From positions 186,001 to 250,000 of the forward strand of contig JAEUKH010000028.1 of the NCBI GenBank assembly GCA_016792845.1: a stretch of DNA of 64,000 nt, in the 5' to 3' direction. Below, piece by piece: positions 53,562 through 62,915 of the stretch; position 1 is the stretch's first letter; each line of letters opens with the position of its first letter. The notes below the pieces were generated by a model. The model made no database searches. It was not told the DNA's origin and saw only the letters and a list, made by a program, of their open reading frames with translations. A program made the position numbers and the translations under genes. Source of the DNA: Myxococcales bacterium. GTDB lineage: Bacteria > Myxococcota_A > Polyangia > Polyangiales > Ga0077539.

Positions 53562-56246
53562 TCACGGAGGGGGCGGCGTCGGCGCGGGCGGGGGCGCAGC
53601 GGGGGCCGACCCGGGGAGCGGCGGGATGGCCAGCGTGCCACCCGGGAAGAGCGCAGGGCCACCCGGCGGCGGCGCTGACACCCCCGCGGTGGGCCCCGAA
53701 GCGCTCGGCCCCGCGCTCCGGACCTCAGCCGGCAGGTCGATCGACTCGCCCGGCGCGTGCGGCGGCGGCGCGGCCGGGCGGGTGCTGTTCTCGAACTCGG
53801 TCTGCGTGCGAATCTCTCGCATCGACTGCCTGATCTCTTCGACGAGGCCGTTGGTGCGGGAGTAATCGCGCGGGGGCTCGTACTCGTTCTCGTTGAACAC
53901 AAAGTACCGGTCGAGGAACTCCTGCCGCTCGCGCATCTTGCGCTCAAAGATGCGGCGCAGGTCGCTCTGATCGCGGATCACATACGGCGTGAGGAAGAGC
54001 AAGAGGTTCGACCGCTGCAAGCGCCGGTTGGTCTGCCGAAAGAGCGCGCCCAAGATCGGGATGTCGCCCAAGATCGGCACCCGGGTCTCAGAGTTGGTCT
54101 CTGAGTTACGGATCAGGCCGCCGATCACCACGGTGTTCTGATCGCGCACCACGGTGACGGTCTTGGCCGTACGGCGGTTGATGGTGACCGCGCCGAGGGT
54201 GCCGCCGGCGGTCGCGCCGACCTCAGAGATCTCTTCGTCGATCTCGAGCCGCACCTCGTTCGAGTCGTTGATGTGCGGGGTGATGCGAATCTTCGTGCCG
54301 ACGTCTTGCCGCGGCGCCGAGAAGCCGCCGAGGCCGAAGCCGAGGCCGAGGCCGCCGAGGGCGCCCGCCTGACCCGTCGCCCCGGGCAGGCCGCCCGTCG
54401 GAAGGCCGCCGAGGTTGGTCTGCAAGGGCACGTTCTGGCCCACGTTGATGTCTGCGGGGCTGTTGTCGGTGGCGATGATGTGCGGCGTCGAGAGCACGTT
54501 GGCGTCGCCCGATTGGGCCAGCGCATTGAGGGTCACGCCGAAGCCCGGGATGCTCACGCCGATGCCAGGGATGAGGTTCTGCGAGCCCGCGAGCTGCGGC
54601 CCGCGCACCCCGAGGGCGAGCCCCGAGAGGGCGTCTTGACCGAGCAAGATGCTGTTGAGCGCGTTGAAGCCGCCGAGCGCGAGGCCGCCGTCGCCAGCCT
54701 CGTTGAAGGGCGCCGCGCCGTGGACGTTCAAGCCGAAGCGGTTGGTGCGATCGACCGAAAGCTCCATCACCACGGCCTCGATGAAGACCTGGCGGCGCGA
54801 GCGGTCGAGCTCGTCGATGACCCGGCGCAGGGCGATGTAATCACGCGGCGACGAGGTCACGATGAGGCCGTTCGACGGCTTGTCGGCGGTGATGCGCACC
54901 GGGCCCTCGAAGATGGCGTTCTGCCCGCGAGGGTTCTGACCCTGACCCGAGGCCTGTCGGCCGCCGTTGGCGATGTTGTTGAGGGTCGTGGCGAGCTCGT
55001 CAGCGTCGGCGTGCTGGAGCCGCATCACCCGCAGCTGCCCTTCGCCCTCGATCGACACGTCGAGGCGCCGCAAGAGCTCGAGCACCCGGAGGTACATGCG
55101 CTGCGTGGCCACCACCACGAGGCTGTTCGAGCGGTCGTCGGCCAGGATGCGCGCGAGCCTCAGGTCGGGCGAGGGGGGGCCCTGCCCCGGGGCGCGCTGC
55201 GCGCTCGCCTGCGCGCCGCCGCCGAGGATTTCATTGATGCGCGTGGCGAGCTCGCTCGCGAGGGCGTAGTGCACGGGCTCGACCCACACCTGCTCGCCCA
55301 CCGAGGGCACATCGATTTCGCCCAAGATCTGCAACATGCGCCGGATGTTGCCGGCGTTGTCGGTGATCACGAGGGTGTTCGTGGCCGTGTAGGGGGTGAG
55401 GTCGCCGTCGCGCGATTTGAAGTGCCCGAGGATGTTCGCCGCGTCGTCGGCGGCGATGTTGCGCAGGCGCACGATGCGGGTGACGTACCGGTCGTCGGTG
55501 GGGGCGTCTTGGCCCGGCGTGTACGTCGGCAACACCTGCGTCGCCGCGCCCGCGGTCTCGATGACCTTCAGGTAGCGGCCCGAGGGCACCACGGTCATGC
55601 CGTTGACCTCGAGCACCGAAAGAAAGGCCTGGTACGCCTCGCCGGGGGTGACCTTCGTGGGCGAATAGATGGTGGTCTTGATCGAGCGCACCTTGCCCGG
55701 GAGGATGAAGCGGCGCCCCGTGATGTTGCCGATCGCGCGGATGAGGTCGGGCAGGTCGGCGTCTTGGAGGTTGAAGGTGATGCGCGCCCCGGGCGGCAGC
55801 GGCTGGTACTGAACACCCTCTTCAAACTCGTGAATCGACGAGCCCGGCGAGACCGCGTTGCCGAGCGAGGTGATGCCCGGGGTCTGAACGTTCTGCCCCG
55901 GGGCGGGCTGGCCCGTGGGGGCCGGCGCGGTCACCCGAGGGGCCGGGGCGGGTGCGGCGGTCGGCGCGACGACGGGCGGGTTCAGCGCGGCGGCGCGGGT
56001 GCGTCGGGTGCGAGCGGGCTCGGCGGTTGCGGTCGGTGCCGCTGCGGGCGCCGCGGGGGCGACCCGAACCGGAGCCGCGTTGACCGTCGACGGCGCGGGC
56101 TGCACCGGGAGCAAGGTCGGGTTGGCCGGCACCTGCACCGTGGTGGTCGGCTGCGCGGCCGCGGGCGCCGCGAAGGAGACCATCGCAGCCAAGAGCGCGA
56201 CGAGGAGCCCGACAGGGCGCAGAAGCGTGGAAGGGTGATCGCTCAC
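53562..56246 (-). CDS. gspD: Type II secretion secretin GspD
   Basis: The 894-residue outer-membrane channel has a signal peptide (LLVALLAAMVSFAAPAAAQ), a low-complexity Pro/Ala/Thr segment, and an N0 domain starting near residue 160 (ARITFNLQDADLPDLIRAIG). Three N1-N3 repeats follow (VTRIVRLRNIAADDAANILG; RLARILADDRSNSLVVVATQ; VRITADKPSNGLIVTSSPRD). The secretin domain has LSTPHIIATDNSPADINVGQ, VGTKIRITPHINDSNEVRLE and VPILGDIPILGALFR. The C-terminal tail is Pro-rich. GTG 56246 lies 7 bases after gspC; an upstream frame is possible but lacks a better signal. The Gly/Leu-rich insert near GATGQAGALGGLGLGFGLGG may be a flexible gate loop. Confidence 0.95.
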   Translation of the reverse strand: MSDHPSTLLRPVGLLVALLAAMVSFAAPAAAQPTTTVQVPANPTLLPVQPAPSTVNAAPVRVAPAAPAAAPTATAEPARTRRTRAAALNPPVVAPTAAPAPAPRVTAPAPTGQPAPGQNVQTPGITSLGNAVSPGSSIHEFEEGVQYQPLPPGARITFNLQDADLPDLIRAIGNITGRRFILPGKVRSIKTTIYSPTKVTPGEAYQAFLSVLEVNGMTVVPSGRYLKVIETAGAATQVLPTYTPGQDAPTDDRYVTRIVRLRNIAADDAANILGHFKSRDGDLTPYTATNTLVITDNAGNIRRMLQILGEIDVPSVGEQVWVEPVHYALASELATRINEILGGGAQASAQRAPGQGPPSPDLRLARILADDRSNSLVVVATQRMYLRVLELLRRLDVSIEGEGQLRVMRLQHADADELATTLNNIANGGRQASGQGQNPRGQNAIFEGPVRITADKPSNGLIVTSSPRDYIALRRVIDELDRSRRQVFIEAVVMELSVDRTNRFGLNVHGAAPFNEAGDGGLALGGFNALNSILLGQDALSGLALGVRGPQLAGSQNLIPGIGVSIPGFGVTLNALAQSGDANVLSTPHIIATDNSPADINVGQNVPLQTNLGGLPTGGLPGATGQAGALGGLGLGFGLGGFSAPRQDVGTKIRITPHINDSNEVRLEIDEEISEVGATAGGTLGAVTINRRTAKTVTVVRDQNTVVIGGLIRNSETNSETRVPILGDIPILGALFRQTNRRLQRSNLLLFLTPYVIRDQSDLRRIFERKMRERQEFLDRYFVFNENEYEPPRDYSRTNGLVEEIRQSMREIRTQTEFENSTRPAAPPPHAPGESIDLPAEVRSAGPSASGPTAGVSAPPPGGPALFPGGTLAIPPLPGSAPAAPPPAPTPPPP

Positions 56247-56253
56247 GGTGGCT

Positions 56254-57327
56254 CTAACGAATGTGAAAGTCGATGTTGACCGGGGTGCCATTGCGGGTCA
56301 CCGAAACCTGAAGGTGGTCGCTCGTGCGGAGCCGCGAGTACGCCTCAAGGGCGCGGTCGGGCGACGCGATGTCGAGGCCGTTGATGCGGTTGAGCACGTC
56401 GCCGTTTTGCATCCCGAGGCGGCCGAGGAGGCTGTTGCCGCGCACGCCGAAGAGCTGCACCCCGACCACGCGGCCGCCCTGATCGACCGGCATGATGCGC
56501 GTCGTACGCATCAGCTCGGCCTGGCTCTCAAGGATGCGATCGACGGTGCTGCGCCGGACGTTGAACTCGTTGGCGCCCACGCGCTCGATGCCTTCGAGCA
56601 CCTGCGCGAGGCTGCCGTTGGTGTCGCCGCCAGGGGTCGGGGCGGGGGTCGGCGTCGGCGGGGGCGGCGGCGCGTTGCGAGGCGGCATGATCTGCGCGAT
56701 GAAGCACCGCTGACCGCCGCCCTGCGGCCGCAGGAGCGCGAAGGCGCCGAGCGGCGCGCACCATGAGATCGTGCCCACGGTGCGGCTGTCGAGGGTCGAG
56801 CCCATGCGGTAGGGCATCGCGGCCCCCGAGCCCGTGGGCTGTACCAGCACGATCGACCAGAGCGGGTCGTCGCTCTCGATGGCCCCGGTCACCTTCGCCT
56901 GGGTGTCGCAGGGCGTCGGGCGCGGGCGGCCGTCGTTCGGCGGGCTGCGGTAGCAAGCCTCAGGCGGCAAGAGCGCGTCTTCTTGGGGGGCCGCACCCGG
57001 CGCGGCGCCGCCGTCGGGGGTCGCCCCATCGGCCGCCGCGCCCGCGTCGCAGTCGAGGCAGCCCGCGTCGCTGTCGAAGATGTTGCGGTGCACAATCGCC
57101 GTGCGGTCGCGAAGATGATGGTCTGCCGCAGGGGCGCTCTCTTCGGTGCTGGCGTGACCCGGAAGCGGGCGCGCGAGGGCGGCAGTGTCGGCCGCGAACA
57201 GCTTCGCCGCCACGAGGTCGTTGGTGCCTCGCGCCGCGAAGTACGCACACGGCACGAGCGTCACCACCGGGATCACCCAGGGGTGGCGCCGCAGCGCGGT
57301 CTCAAAGATCCCTAACACCCTTCGCAT
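56254..57327 (-). CDS. gspC: Type II secretion protein GspC with PDZ domain
   Basis: The 357-residue protein has one membrane helix (WVIPVVTLVPCAYFAARG), a homology region (HRNIFDSDAG; AKVTGAIESDDPLWSIVLVQ; VGTISWCAPLGAFALLR) and a C-terminal PDZ domain (DQGGRVVGVQLFGVRGNSLL; NGDVLNRINGLDIASPDRAL). GspC connects the inner-membrane platform with the secretin and helps select substrates. The linker contains extra Cys (GCLDCDAG; EACYRSPPN; TPCDTQ) unusual for GspC. ATG 57327 is chosen, as a TTG/GTG further upstream would extend into basic sequence. It is the first gene of the operon. Confidence 0.93.
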   Translation of the reverse strand: MRRVLGIFETALRRHPWVIPVVTLVPCAYFAARGTNDLVAAKLFAADTAALARPLPGHASTEESAPAADHHLRDRTAIVHRNIFDSDAGCLDCDAGAAADGATPDGGAAPGAAPQEDALLPPEACYRSPPNDGRPRPTPCDTQAKVTGAIESDDPLWSIVLVQPTGSGAAMPYRMGSTLDSRTVGTISWCAPLGAFALLRPQGGGQRCFIAQIMPPRNAPPPPPTPTPAPTPGGDTNGSLAQVLEGIERVGANEFNVRRSTVDRILESQAELMRTTRIMPVDQGGRVVGVQLFGVRGNSLLGRLGMQNGDVLNRINGLDIASPDRALEAYSRLRTSDHLQVSVTRNGTPVNIDFHIR

Positions 57328-57486
57328 CGCAGTCTTCGCTCCCTTGCGGGCGGCGTGCCACACGGCACATCCCGCAGAGATGCCCAGAAATCAAGCCCTT
57401 GAGATCAAAGACCCCAGCCGCGTCGCTGCCATTTTGGCAAAGCGTCGCGGCGCTTCGAGGCCTCGGCCTATGACAGTTTGTCAGTG

Positions 57487-58290
57487 TTACCGGTCGACGA
57501 TGCAGAGGCCGTTGGTGCCGCAGCGGAGGCCGCGGTGGCAGTCGTTGGTGACCCGGCAGGGCTCGCCGAGGTCGGCGGTGCCGCGCTCGGGTTCGGCCGC
57601 GACGCCCGAATCGCGCGCGGTGGCGGCGACGGTGAGGGCCCCGCAGGTGCGGGGGGCGGCTTCGCCCGGGAGCGCGGGCGCGGGGAAGCTGCGGCGCTGC
57701 ACGATGGCGAGCTGAACCGGCGCCTCGGCCGAGCCCGCGGTGCCGTTGGCCGAGCCCGACGAGTCGTAGGCTTCGACGTAGTACTCAAGCCGCGGCGGGA
57801 AGATGTCTTCGCAAGGGATCATCGCCCCGTACCCAGAAGGGAGGCGCTGGGCCTGGCCCATGGGGTTCATGCGGAGCTGGTTGTAGGTGCGGGCGCCGAC
57901 GCTGCGGTAAAAGAGCGTGACGTGGTCGGTGGGGGCCGTCGAGCGGATCTGCACGAAGACGGGCACCTGGGTGCGCGCGAGCTGCTCGGGGATGGGGAAA
58001 TGAATCACCGTCCCTTGGCCGATCTGGCGCATGGGGAACTCGACGTCGGCCGCGCGCACGCTCGCGTCGCCGAGCTCGGCGCTCTGCACCACGCCCGCGT
58101 CGAGGGAGGCCGCCGGGCCCGCGCTCGCGTCGCCCGCGACGGCGCTCGCGTCGGTCACCGCAGCGTCGCCCCCTCGGGTCGCCGCGCGTGGAGCCGGTCG
58201 CGCCGGACGCGCCGGAGGACGAGGTTGGGCGAAGACCGCCGCTCCGCCAAGAGCCGCGAGGATGCCGAAGATGACCGCTGGGTGACGCAT
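57487..58290 (-). CDS. Secreted Cys-containing protein upstream of gspC
   Basis: The 267-residue product has a signal peptide (HPAVIFGILAALGGAAVFAQ), a Pro/Arg linker and an Asp/Ala stretch with DASAV/DASAG motifs. A beta-rich domain of about 110 residues follows (VFVQIRSTAPTDHVTLFYRS; MIPCEDIFPPRLEYYVEAYD). A short C-terminal Cys module ends it (CRVTNDCHRGLRCGTNGLC). It might be an envelope protein or a type II secretion cargo. ATG 58290 gives the best signal peptide. The gap of 159 bases to gspC probably holds the operon promoter. Family unknown. Confidence 0.68.
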   Translation of the reverse strand: MRHPAVIFGILAALGGAAVFAQPRPPARPARPAPRAATRGGDAAVTDASAVAGDASAGPAASLDAGVVQSAELGDASVRAADVEFPMRQIGQGTVIHFPIPEQLARTQVPVFVQIRSTAPTDHVTLFYRSVGARTYNQLRMNPMGQAQRLPSGYGAMIPCEDIFPPRLEYYVEAYDSSGSANGTAGSAEAPVQLAIVQRRSFPAPALPGEAAPRTCGALTVAATARDSGVAAEPERGTADLGEPCRVTNDCHRGLRCGTNGLCIVDR

Positions 58291-58550
58291 AAGGGCGGGC
58301 GGACCATTTCGCAAACCAACCCCTCTCGTCAAGGACGGCCGCATCATCCTCAAGCCTCGCCAACCCGCCCCGAGCGGGGCGCCCTGTCACCTCCCCGCTC
58401 AAAAAAGCCCACGGGTCCTGCGCGAGCGGCGTCGACACCCGTGGCCAAATTGGTGAGAATCGGCCACCGGTTGTCGAGAGCTTCGGGGCCGTGGCGTTGG
58501 TGCCGCGGCGGGCGTCGTCTCGCACGGCCGCAACAGAGAGGGGCGTTGTG

Positions 58551-61500
58551 GTGACTCAATCACGCAAGACGTCGCCTTGGGCGCATCGGTGGGGGCTTGT
58601 GGCCCTCTCGGCGGCGCTCTCGGCGGCATGCACGGGCAACTCGATCGTCGGGGGGCCGATTCAGCGCGACGTGCCCGCGAGCGATCTCGGCTTCGACGGG
58701 GGCATCGACGCGAGCCTCGACGTGGGATTTGACACCCCCGACACGGGGCCGATGTGCGGCAACGACCAGATCGTCTGCGCCGGCAGCTGTGTCAACGGCC
58801 GCGTCGACCCGGCCAACTGCGGCGCGTGCGGCCGCCGCTGCGACGACACCCAGCGGTGCAGCGAGGGCGCGTGCCGGACGATCTGTCCGGGCGCGCAGAC
58901 GGCCTGCCCTGCGGCCGGAGATGCGGGTCGCGAGCTCTGCGTGCTGACCACCACCGACCGCGAGAACTGCGGCATGTGCGGCCGTCAGTGCGGCGCCGGG
59001 CAGGTCTGCTCGAACGGCATGTGCACCACGAGCTGTGCCGAGCTCCTCACCACCTGCCAGATGATGGGCGGCGCGGCCTACTGCGCCGACACCCGGCGTG
59101 ACCCTGCCAACTGCGGGGCCTGCGGCGTGGGCTGCGCGCCGGGGCAGACCTGCGACGCCGGGCGCTGCGTGACGAGCTGTTCGCCGGGCTTCTCGCCCTG
59201 CACCACGATGATGGGCGACGCGGGCGTGGTCGACGGCGGCGGCGCGGGCTACTGCGCTGACCTCCAGGTCGACCGCAACAACTGCGGCACCTGCGGCAGC
59301 GTCTGCCCCTCGGGGCAGGTCTGCTCGAACGGCATGTGCGCGCTCTCGTGCGTGAGCGGCACCACGGTGTGCTCGGGCACCTGCCGCGACCTCCAGAGCG
59401 ACCGCGCCAACTGCGGCACCTGCGGCAACGCCTGCGCCTCTGGGCAGGTCTGCTCGGGCGGCATGTGCGTGACCTCGTGCGGCCAGGGGCAGACCGAGTG
59501 TTCGGGCTCGTGCCGCGATCTCCAGAGCGACCGCGCCAACTGCGGGTCGTGCAACAACACCTGCGCGGCGGGTCAGGTCTGCGACCGCGGCATGTGCGTG
59601 CTCTCGTGCGCGTCGGGGCTCAGCAACTGCGGCGGCTCGTGCCGCGACGTGCAGAGCGACCGGGCCCACTGCGGCATGTGCGGCACCGTCTGCGCGACGG
59701 GTCAGGTCTGCGCGGGCGGGCAGTGCGTGGTGAGCTGTCCGGCGGGGCAAGAGAACTGCAACGGCTCGTGTCGTGACCTCCAGAGCGATCGGGCCCACTG
59801 CGGGCGCTGCGGCGCGGTCTGCGGCACCGGTCAGGTGTGCTCGAACGGCGCCTGCGGGGTCACCTGCCCCACGGGGCAAAGCGACTGCGGCGGCTCGTGC
59901 CGCGACCTCCAGAGCGCCCGGGCCCACTGCGGCATGTGCGGCAACGTCTGCGCGACGGGGCAGGTCTGCGCGGGCGGGCGCTGCGTGGTCTCGTGCCCTG
60001 ACGGTCAGAACGACTGCTCGGGCTCGTGCCGCGACCTCCAGAGCGACCGGGCCCACTGCGGCATGTGCGGCAGCGCGTGCGGCGCGGGGCAGGTCTGCTC
60101 GGGCGGCATGTGCGTGGTGTCGTGCGCGTCGGGGCTCAGCAACTGCTCGGGCTCGTGCCGCGACCTCACCGACGACCGTTCGAACTGCGGCATGTGCGGC
60201 AACGCGTGCCCCTCGGGTCAGGTCTGCGCGGGCGGGCGCTGCCAGGTGAGCTGCACCACGGGGCTCACGAACTGCGGCGGCACCTGTCGCGACGTGGCCA
60301 CCGACCGCGGCCACTGCGGCCGCTGCGACAACGCCTGCGGCGCCGGCCAGGTCTGCTCGAACGGCACCTGCGTCGTCAGCTGCCCCACCGGGCAAGAGAA
60401 CTGCTCGGGCTCGTGCCGCGACCTCCAGACCGACCGCGGCAACTGCGGCCGCTGCGGCGTCGCCTGCGGGGCCGGGCAGGTGTGTTCGGGCGGCATGTGC
60501 GTGACCTCGTGCGCGGCGGGGCTCACCGACTGCAACGGCACCTGTCGCGACCTTCAGAGCGACCGCGGCAACTGCGGCCGCTGCGGCGGGGCCTGCGCGA
60601 CGGGCCAGGTGTGCTCGGGCGGCATGTGCGTGACCTCGTGCGTGCCTGGGCAGACCGACTGCTCGGGCTCGTGCCGGGACCTTCAGAGCGACCGCGCGAA
60701 CTGCGGCGGCTGCGGCACGGCCTGCGGCGCGGGGCAGGTCTGCACCGGCGGCTTGTGCGTGACCTCGTGCGGCACGGGCCTCAGCAACTGCGGCGGTTCG
60801 TGCCGCGACCTCCAGAGCGACCGGGCCCACTGCGGCATGTGCGGCAACGTCTGCGCGTCGGGTCAGGTCTGCTCGGCGGGTCGCTGCGTGGTGTCGTGCG
60901 CGACGGGGCTCACCAGCTGCTCGGGCTCGTGCCGCGACCTCCTCACCGACCGCGGCAACTGCGGCGCCTGCGGCGTGTCGTGCGGCTCGGGCGAGGTGTG
61001 CACCAACGGCGGGTGCGTGGTGTCGTGCCCGACGGGGCAGACGACCTGCTCGGGGCTCTGTCGCGACCTGCAGAGCGACACGGGTCACTGCGGCATGTGC
61101 GGCAACGCCTGCGCCTCGGGGCAAGCGTGCAGCCGCGGCGCCTGCGTGACCTCGTGCGGCACCGGGCTCAGCAACTGCTCGGGCTCGTGTCGCGACCTCC
61201 TCACCGACCGCGCGAACTGCGGCGGCTGCGGCACGGCCTGCGGCGCGGGGCAGATCTGCCTCGTGGGCCGCTGCACGCTCTCGTGCACGAGCAACCAGAC
61301 GGCCTGCGGCAACGCGTGCGTCTCGACCCGCACCGACCCTGAGAACTGCGGCGGCTGCGGCACCGTCTGCCCGACCCGCAACAACGCCGCCGAGGTCTGC
61401 GTCAACCGCCAGTGCAGCTTCGTCTGCAACGCGGGCTTCCTCGATTGCAACCGCGCGGCCAACGACGGCTGCGAGGTCAACCCCACCAGCGACGTCAACC

Positions 61501-62825
61501 ACTGCGGTTCGTGCGGCAACCGCTGCGTCGTCGCCAACGGCAACGCGGCCTGCACGAGCGGCGTCTGCGGCCTCGCGTCGTGCCAGAGCGGCTTCGGCAA
61601 CTGCGACAACATCGCCACCAACGGCTGCGAGATCAACCTCAACACCGACGCGACCAACTGCGGCGCCTGCGGCAACCGCTGCGCCGCCGGGGCAACCTGC
61701 ACCGCGGGGGTCTGCGGCTTCGGCGACGGCGGCAGCGGCCCGCTCAACGTCACCAGCACCACGACCATCAACACCGACCGCGCGTCGGCCTCGGGCACCG
61801 CGGGCGCGAGCACGGTGACCCTCAGCAACATCAACGGCACCTTCGAGGTCGGCGAGGTGGTGCTCTTGCATCAGACCCAGGGCATCACGAGCAACGTGGG
61901 GCTCTACGAGACCCGCACCATCACGGCGGTCAACGGTGCGACCCTCACGCTCAACCAGCCGCTCGGGCAGACCTACACGAGCGATGGCTCGAACCGCGCC
62001 CAGGCGGTGGTGATCCCGCAGTACACCACCGTGAGCGTCACGGGCACCCTCACGGCCCCCGCGTGGGACGGCAACTCCGGCGGCATCCTCGCCTTCGACG
62101 CCTCGGGCGCGGTGACCCTCTCGGGCACCGTCAGCATGGCGGGGCGCGGCTTCCGCGGGCGCGCCCACGGGTGCACGTACCGCTGCGCGCGCGGCTTCCA
62201 GGGTGAAGGGCACGCGAACCTCGGCGGCGTGAACATCGTCGCCAACACCTCCGGCGGCGGCGGCGGCGGCGCGGGCCAAGACGACGGCGCCGGCGGCGGC
62301 GGCGGATACGGCTCGGCGGGCGCAGCGGGCGGCGTCGGCACCTGCGGCGCTTGTCGCGAGGCGTGCCCCATCCCCGGCGGCAGCGCGGGCACCGCGGTGG
62401 GCGGCGCGAACCTCGGCATGGTGGCCCTCTTCGGCGGCGCGGGCGGCGAAGGCGGCGCTGACGAAGACGGCGGGCGTCCGGGGCAGGGCGGCAACGGCGG
62501 CGGCCTCGTGCTGATCCGCGCGGCGTCGCTCACCTTGACCGGCACCGTGGCCAACAACGGCGTCGACGGCGAGGGCGGCCAGCAGGGCGCCTGCGGCGGC
62601 GTCGGGTGCGGCATGGGCGGCGGCGGCGGCGGCGCCGGCGGCGCGGTGCGCATCGTCGTGGCCACGACGGCCAACATCGGCACCGCGCGCATCGTCGTCT
62701 CGGGCGGCGGCGGCGCGCTCTCGACCTGTCAGAGCGCGCGAGGCGGGGCCGGCGGCGTGGGCCGCATCGGCGTCCGCGGCGCGACGGTGACGGGCTCGAC
62801 GAGCCCGGCCTTCGACCCGAACTAG
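58551..62825 (+). CDS. Giant lipoprotein with tandem 8-cysteine repeats and glycine-rich C-terminus
   Basis: Start GTG 58551 follows GAGAGGGG and gives a signal peptide with lipobox SAAC. The 1424-residue product then has about 22 cysteine-rich units. Four diverged units precede fifteen 43-residue units (59349-61283) with Cys at positions 1, 8, 12, 22, 25, 29, 35 and 40 and a CSGSCRDLQSDRANCG-like core. Three variant units follow, including NGCEVNPTSDVNHCG. The C-terminal 370 residues are Gly/Ser-rich beta-sheet-like (TVTLSNINGTFEVGEVVLLH; then long GGGGG stretches), resembling myxobacterial surface proteins. With about 170 cysteines it needs an oxidising compartment. It is presumably an outer-surface or type II secreted protein; the role is unknown. 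Confidence 0.88.
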   Translation: MTQSRKTSPWAHRWGLVALSAALSAACTGNSIVGGPIQRDVPASDLGFDGGIDASLDVGFDTPDTGPMCGNDQIVCAGSCVNGRVDPANCGACGRRCDDTQRCSEGACRTICPGAQTACPAAGDAGRELCVLTTTDRENCGMCGRQCGAGQVCSNGMCTTSCAELLTTCQMMGGAAYCADTRRDPANCGACGVGCAPGQTCDAGRCVTSCSPGFSPCTTMMGDAGVVDGGGAGYCADLQVDRNNCGTCGSVCPSGQVCSNGMCALSCVSGTTVCSGTCRDLQSDRANCGTCGNACASGQVCSGGMCVTSCGQGQTECSGSCRDLQSDRANCGSCNNTCAAGQVCDRGMCVLSCASGLSNCGGSCRDVQSDRAHCGMCGTVCATGQVCAGGQCVVSCPAGQENCNGSCRDLQSDRAHCGRCGAVCGTGQVCSNGACGVTCPTGQSDCGGSCRDLQSARAHCGMCGNVCATGQVCAGGRCVVSCPDGQNDCSGSCRDLQSDRAHCGMCGSACGAGQVCSGGMCVVSCASGLSNCSGSCRDLTDDRSNCGMCGNACPSGQVCAGGRCQVSCTTGLTNCGGTCRDVATDRGHCGRCDNACGAGQVCSNGTCVVSCPTGQENCSGSCRDLQTDRGNCGRCGVACGAGQVCSGGMCVTSCAAGLTDCNGTCRDLQSDRGNCGRCGGACATGQVCSGGMCVTSCVPGQTDCSGSCRDLQSDRANCGGCGTACGAGQVCTGGLCVTSCGTGLSNCGGSCRDLQSDRAHCGMCGNVCASGQVCSAGRCVVSCATGLTSCSGSCRDLLTDRGNCGACGVSCGSGEVCTNGGCVVSCPTGQTTCSGLCRDLQSDTGHCGMCGNACASGQACSRGACVTSCGTGLSNCSGSCRDLLTDRANCGGCGTACGAGQICLVGRCTLSCTSNQTACGNACVSTRTDPENCGGCGTVCPTRNNAAEVCVNRQCSFVCNAGFLDCNRAANDGCEVNPTSDVNHCGSCGNRCVVANGNAACTSGVCGLASCQSGFGNCDNIATNGCEINLNTDATNCGACGNRCAAGATCTAGVCGFGDGGSGPLNVTSTTTINTDRASASGTAGASTVTLSNINGTFEVGEVVLLHQTQGITSNVGLYETRTITAVNGATLTLNQPLGQTYTSDGSNRAQAVVIPQYTTVSVTGTLTAPAWDGNSGGILAFDASGAVTLSGTVSMAGRGFRGRAHGCTYRCARGFQGEGHANLGGVNIVANTSGGGGGGAGQDDGAGGGGGYGSAGAAGGVGTCGACREACPIPGGSAGTAVGGANLGMVALFGGAGGEGGADEDGGRPGQGGNGGGLVLIRAASLTLTGTVANNGVDGEGGQQGACGGVGCGMGGGGGGAGGAVRIVVATTANIGTARIVVSGGGGALSTCQSARGGAGGVGRIGVRGATVTGSTSPAFDPN
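59349..61283 (+). repeat. Tandem array of fifteen 129-bp repeats
   Basis: Fifteen head-to-tail units of exactly 129 bases (43 codons) fill 1935 bases inside the giant lipoprotein gene. Units keep length and cysteines but vary at a few positions per copy, such as RANCG/RAHCG/RGNCG and CATGQVC/CGAGQVC. Exact unit length implies expansion by unequal recombination with purifying selection on cysteines. Not a CRISPR array. Confidence 0.95.
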
Positions 62826-62915
62826 GCCCCTCCTCGGGGGCGCCGGGGGCCGCCGGTGGCGCGGCCTCTCTGTGCCTGATTCTTCAGTAAGATCAATGGT
62901 TTAGATCGCGGTGGC

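Noticed and set aside
57345..57360. TGGCACGCCGCCCGCA-type match to a sigma-54 promoter upstream of gspC
   Set aside because: GG and GC have the right spacing, but the -12 box is CCGC, not TTGC. The transcript would also start after the likely ribosome site, 18 bases from the ATG. High-GC chance match is likely.
59349..61283. CRISPR-like periodic repeats
   Set aside because: Units are 129 bp, in frame, coding and without spacers; the block is a protein repeat.
58560..62279. 1239-residue open frame on the minus strand opposite the Cys-repeat gene
   Set aside because: It is Ala/Arg/Val-rich, mirrors the repeat codon pattern and has no signal, domain or ribosome site. Antisense frames of this kind arise from third-position GC bias.
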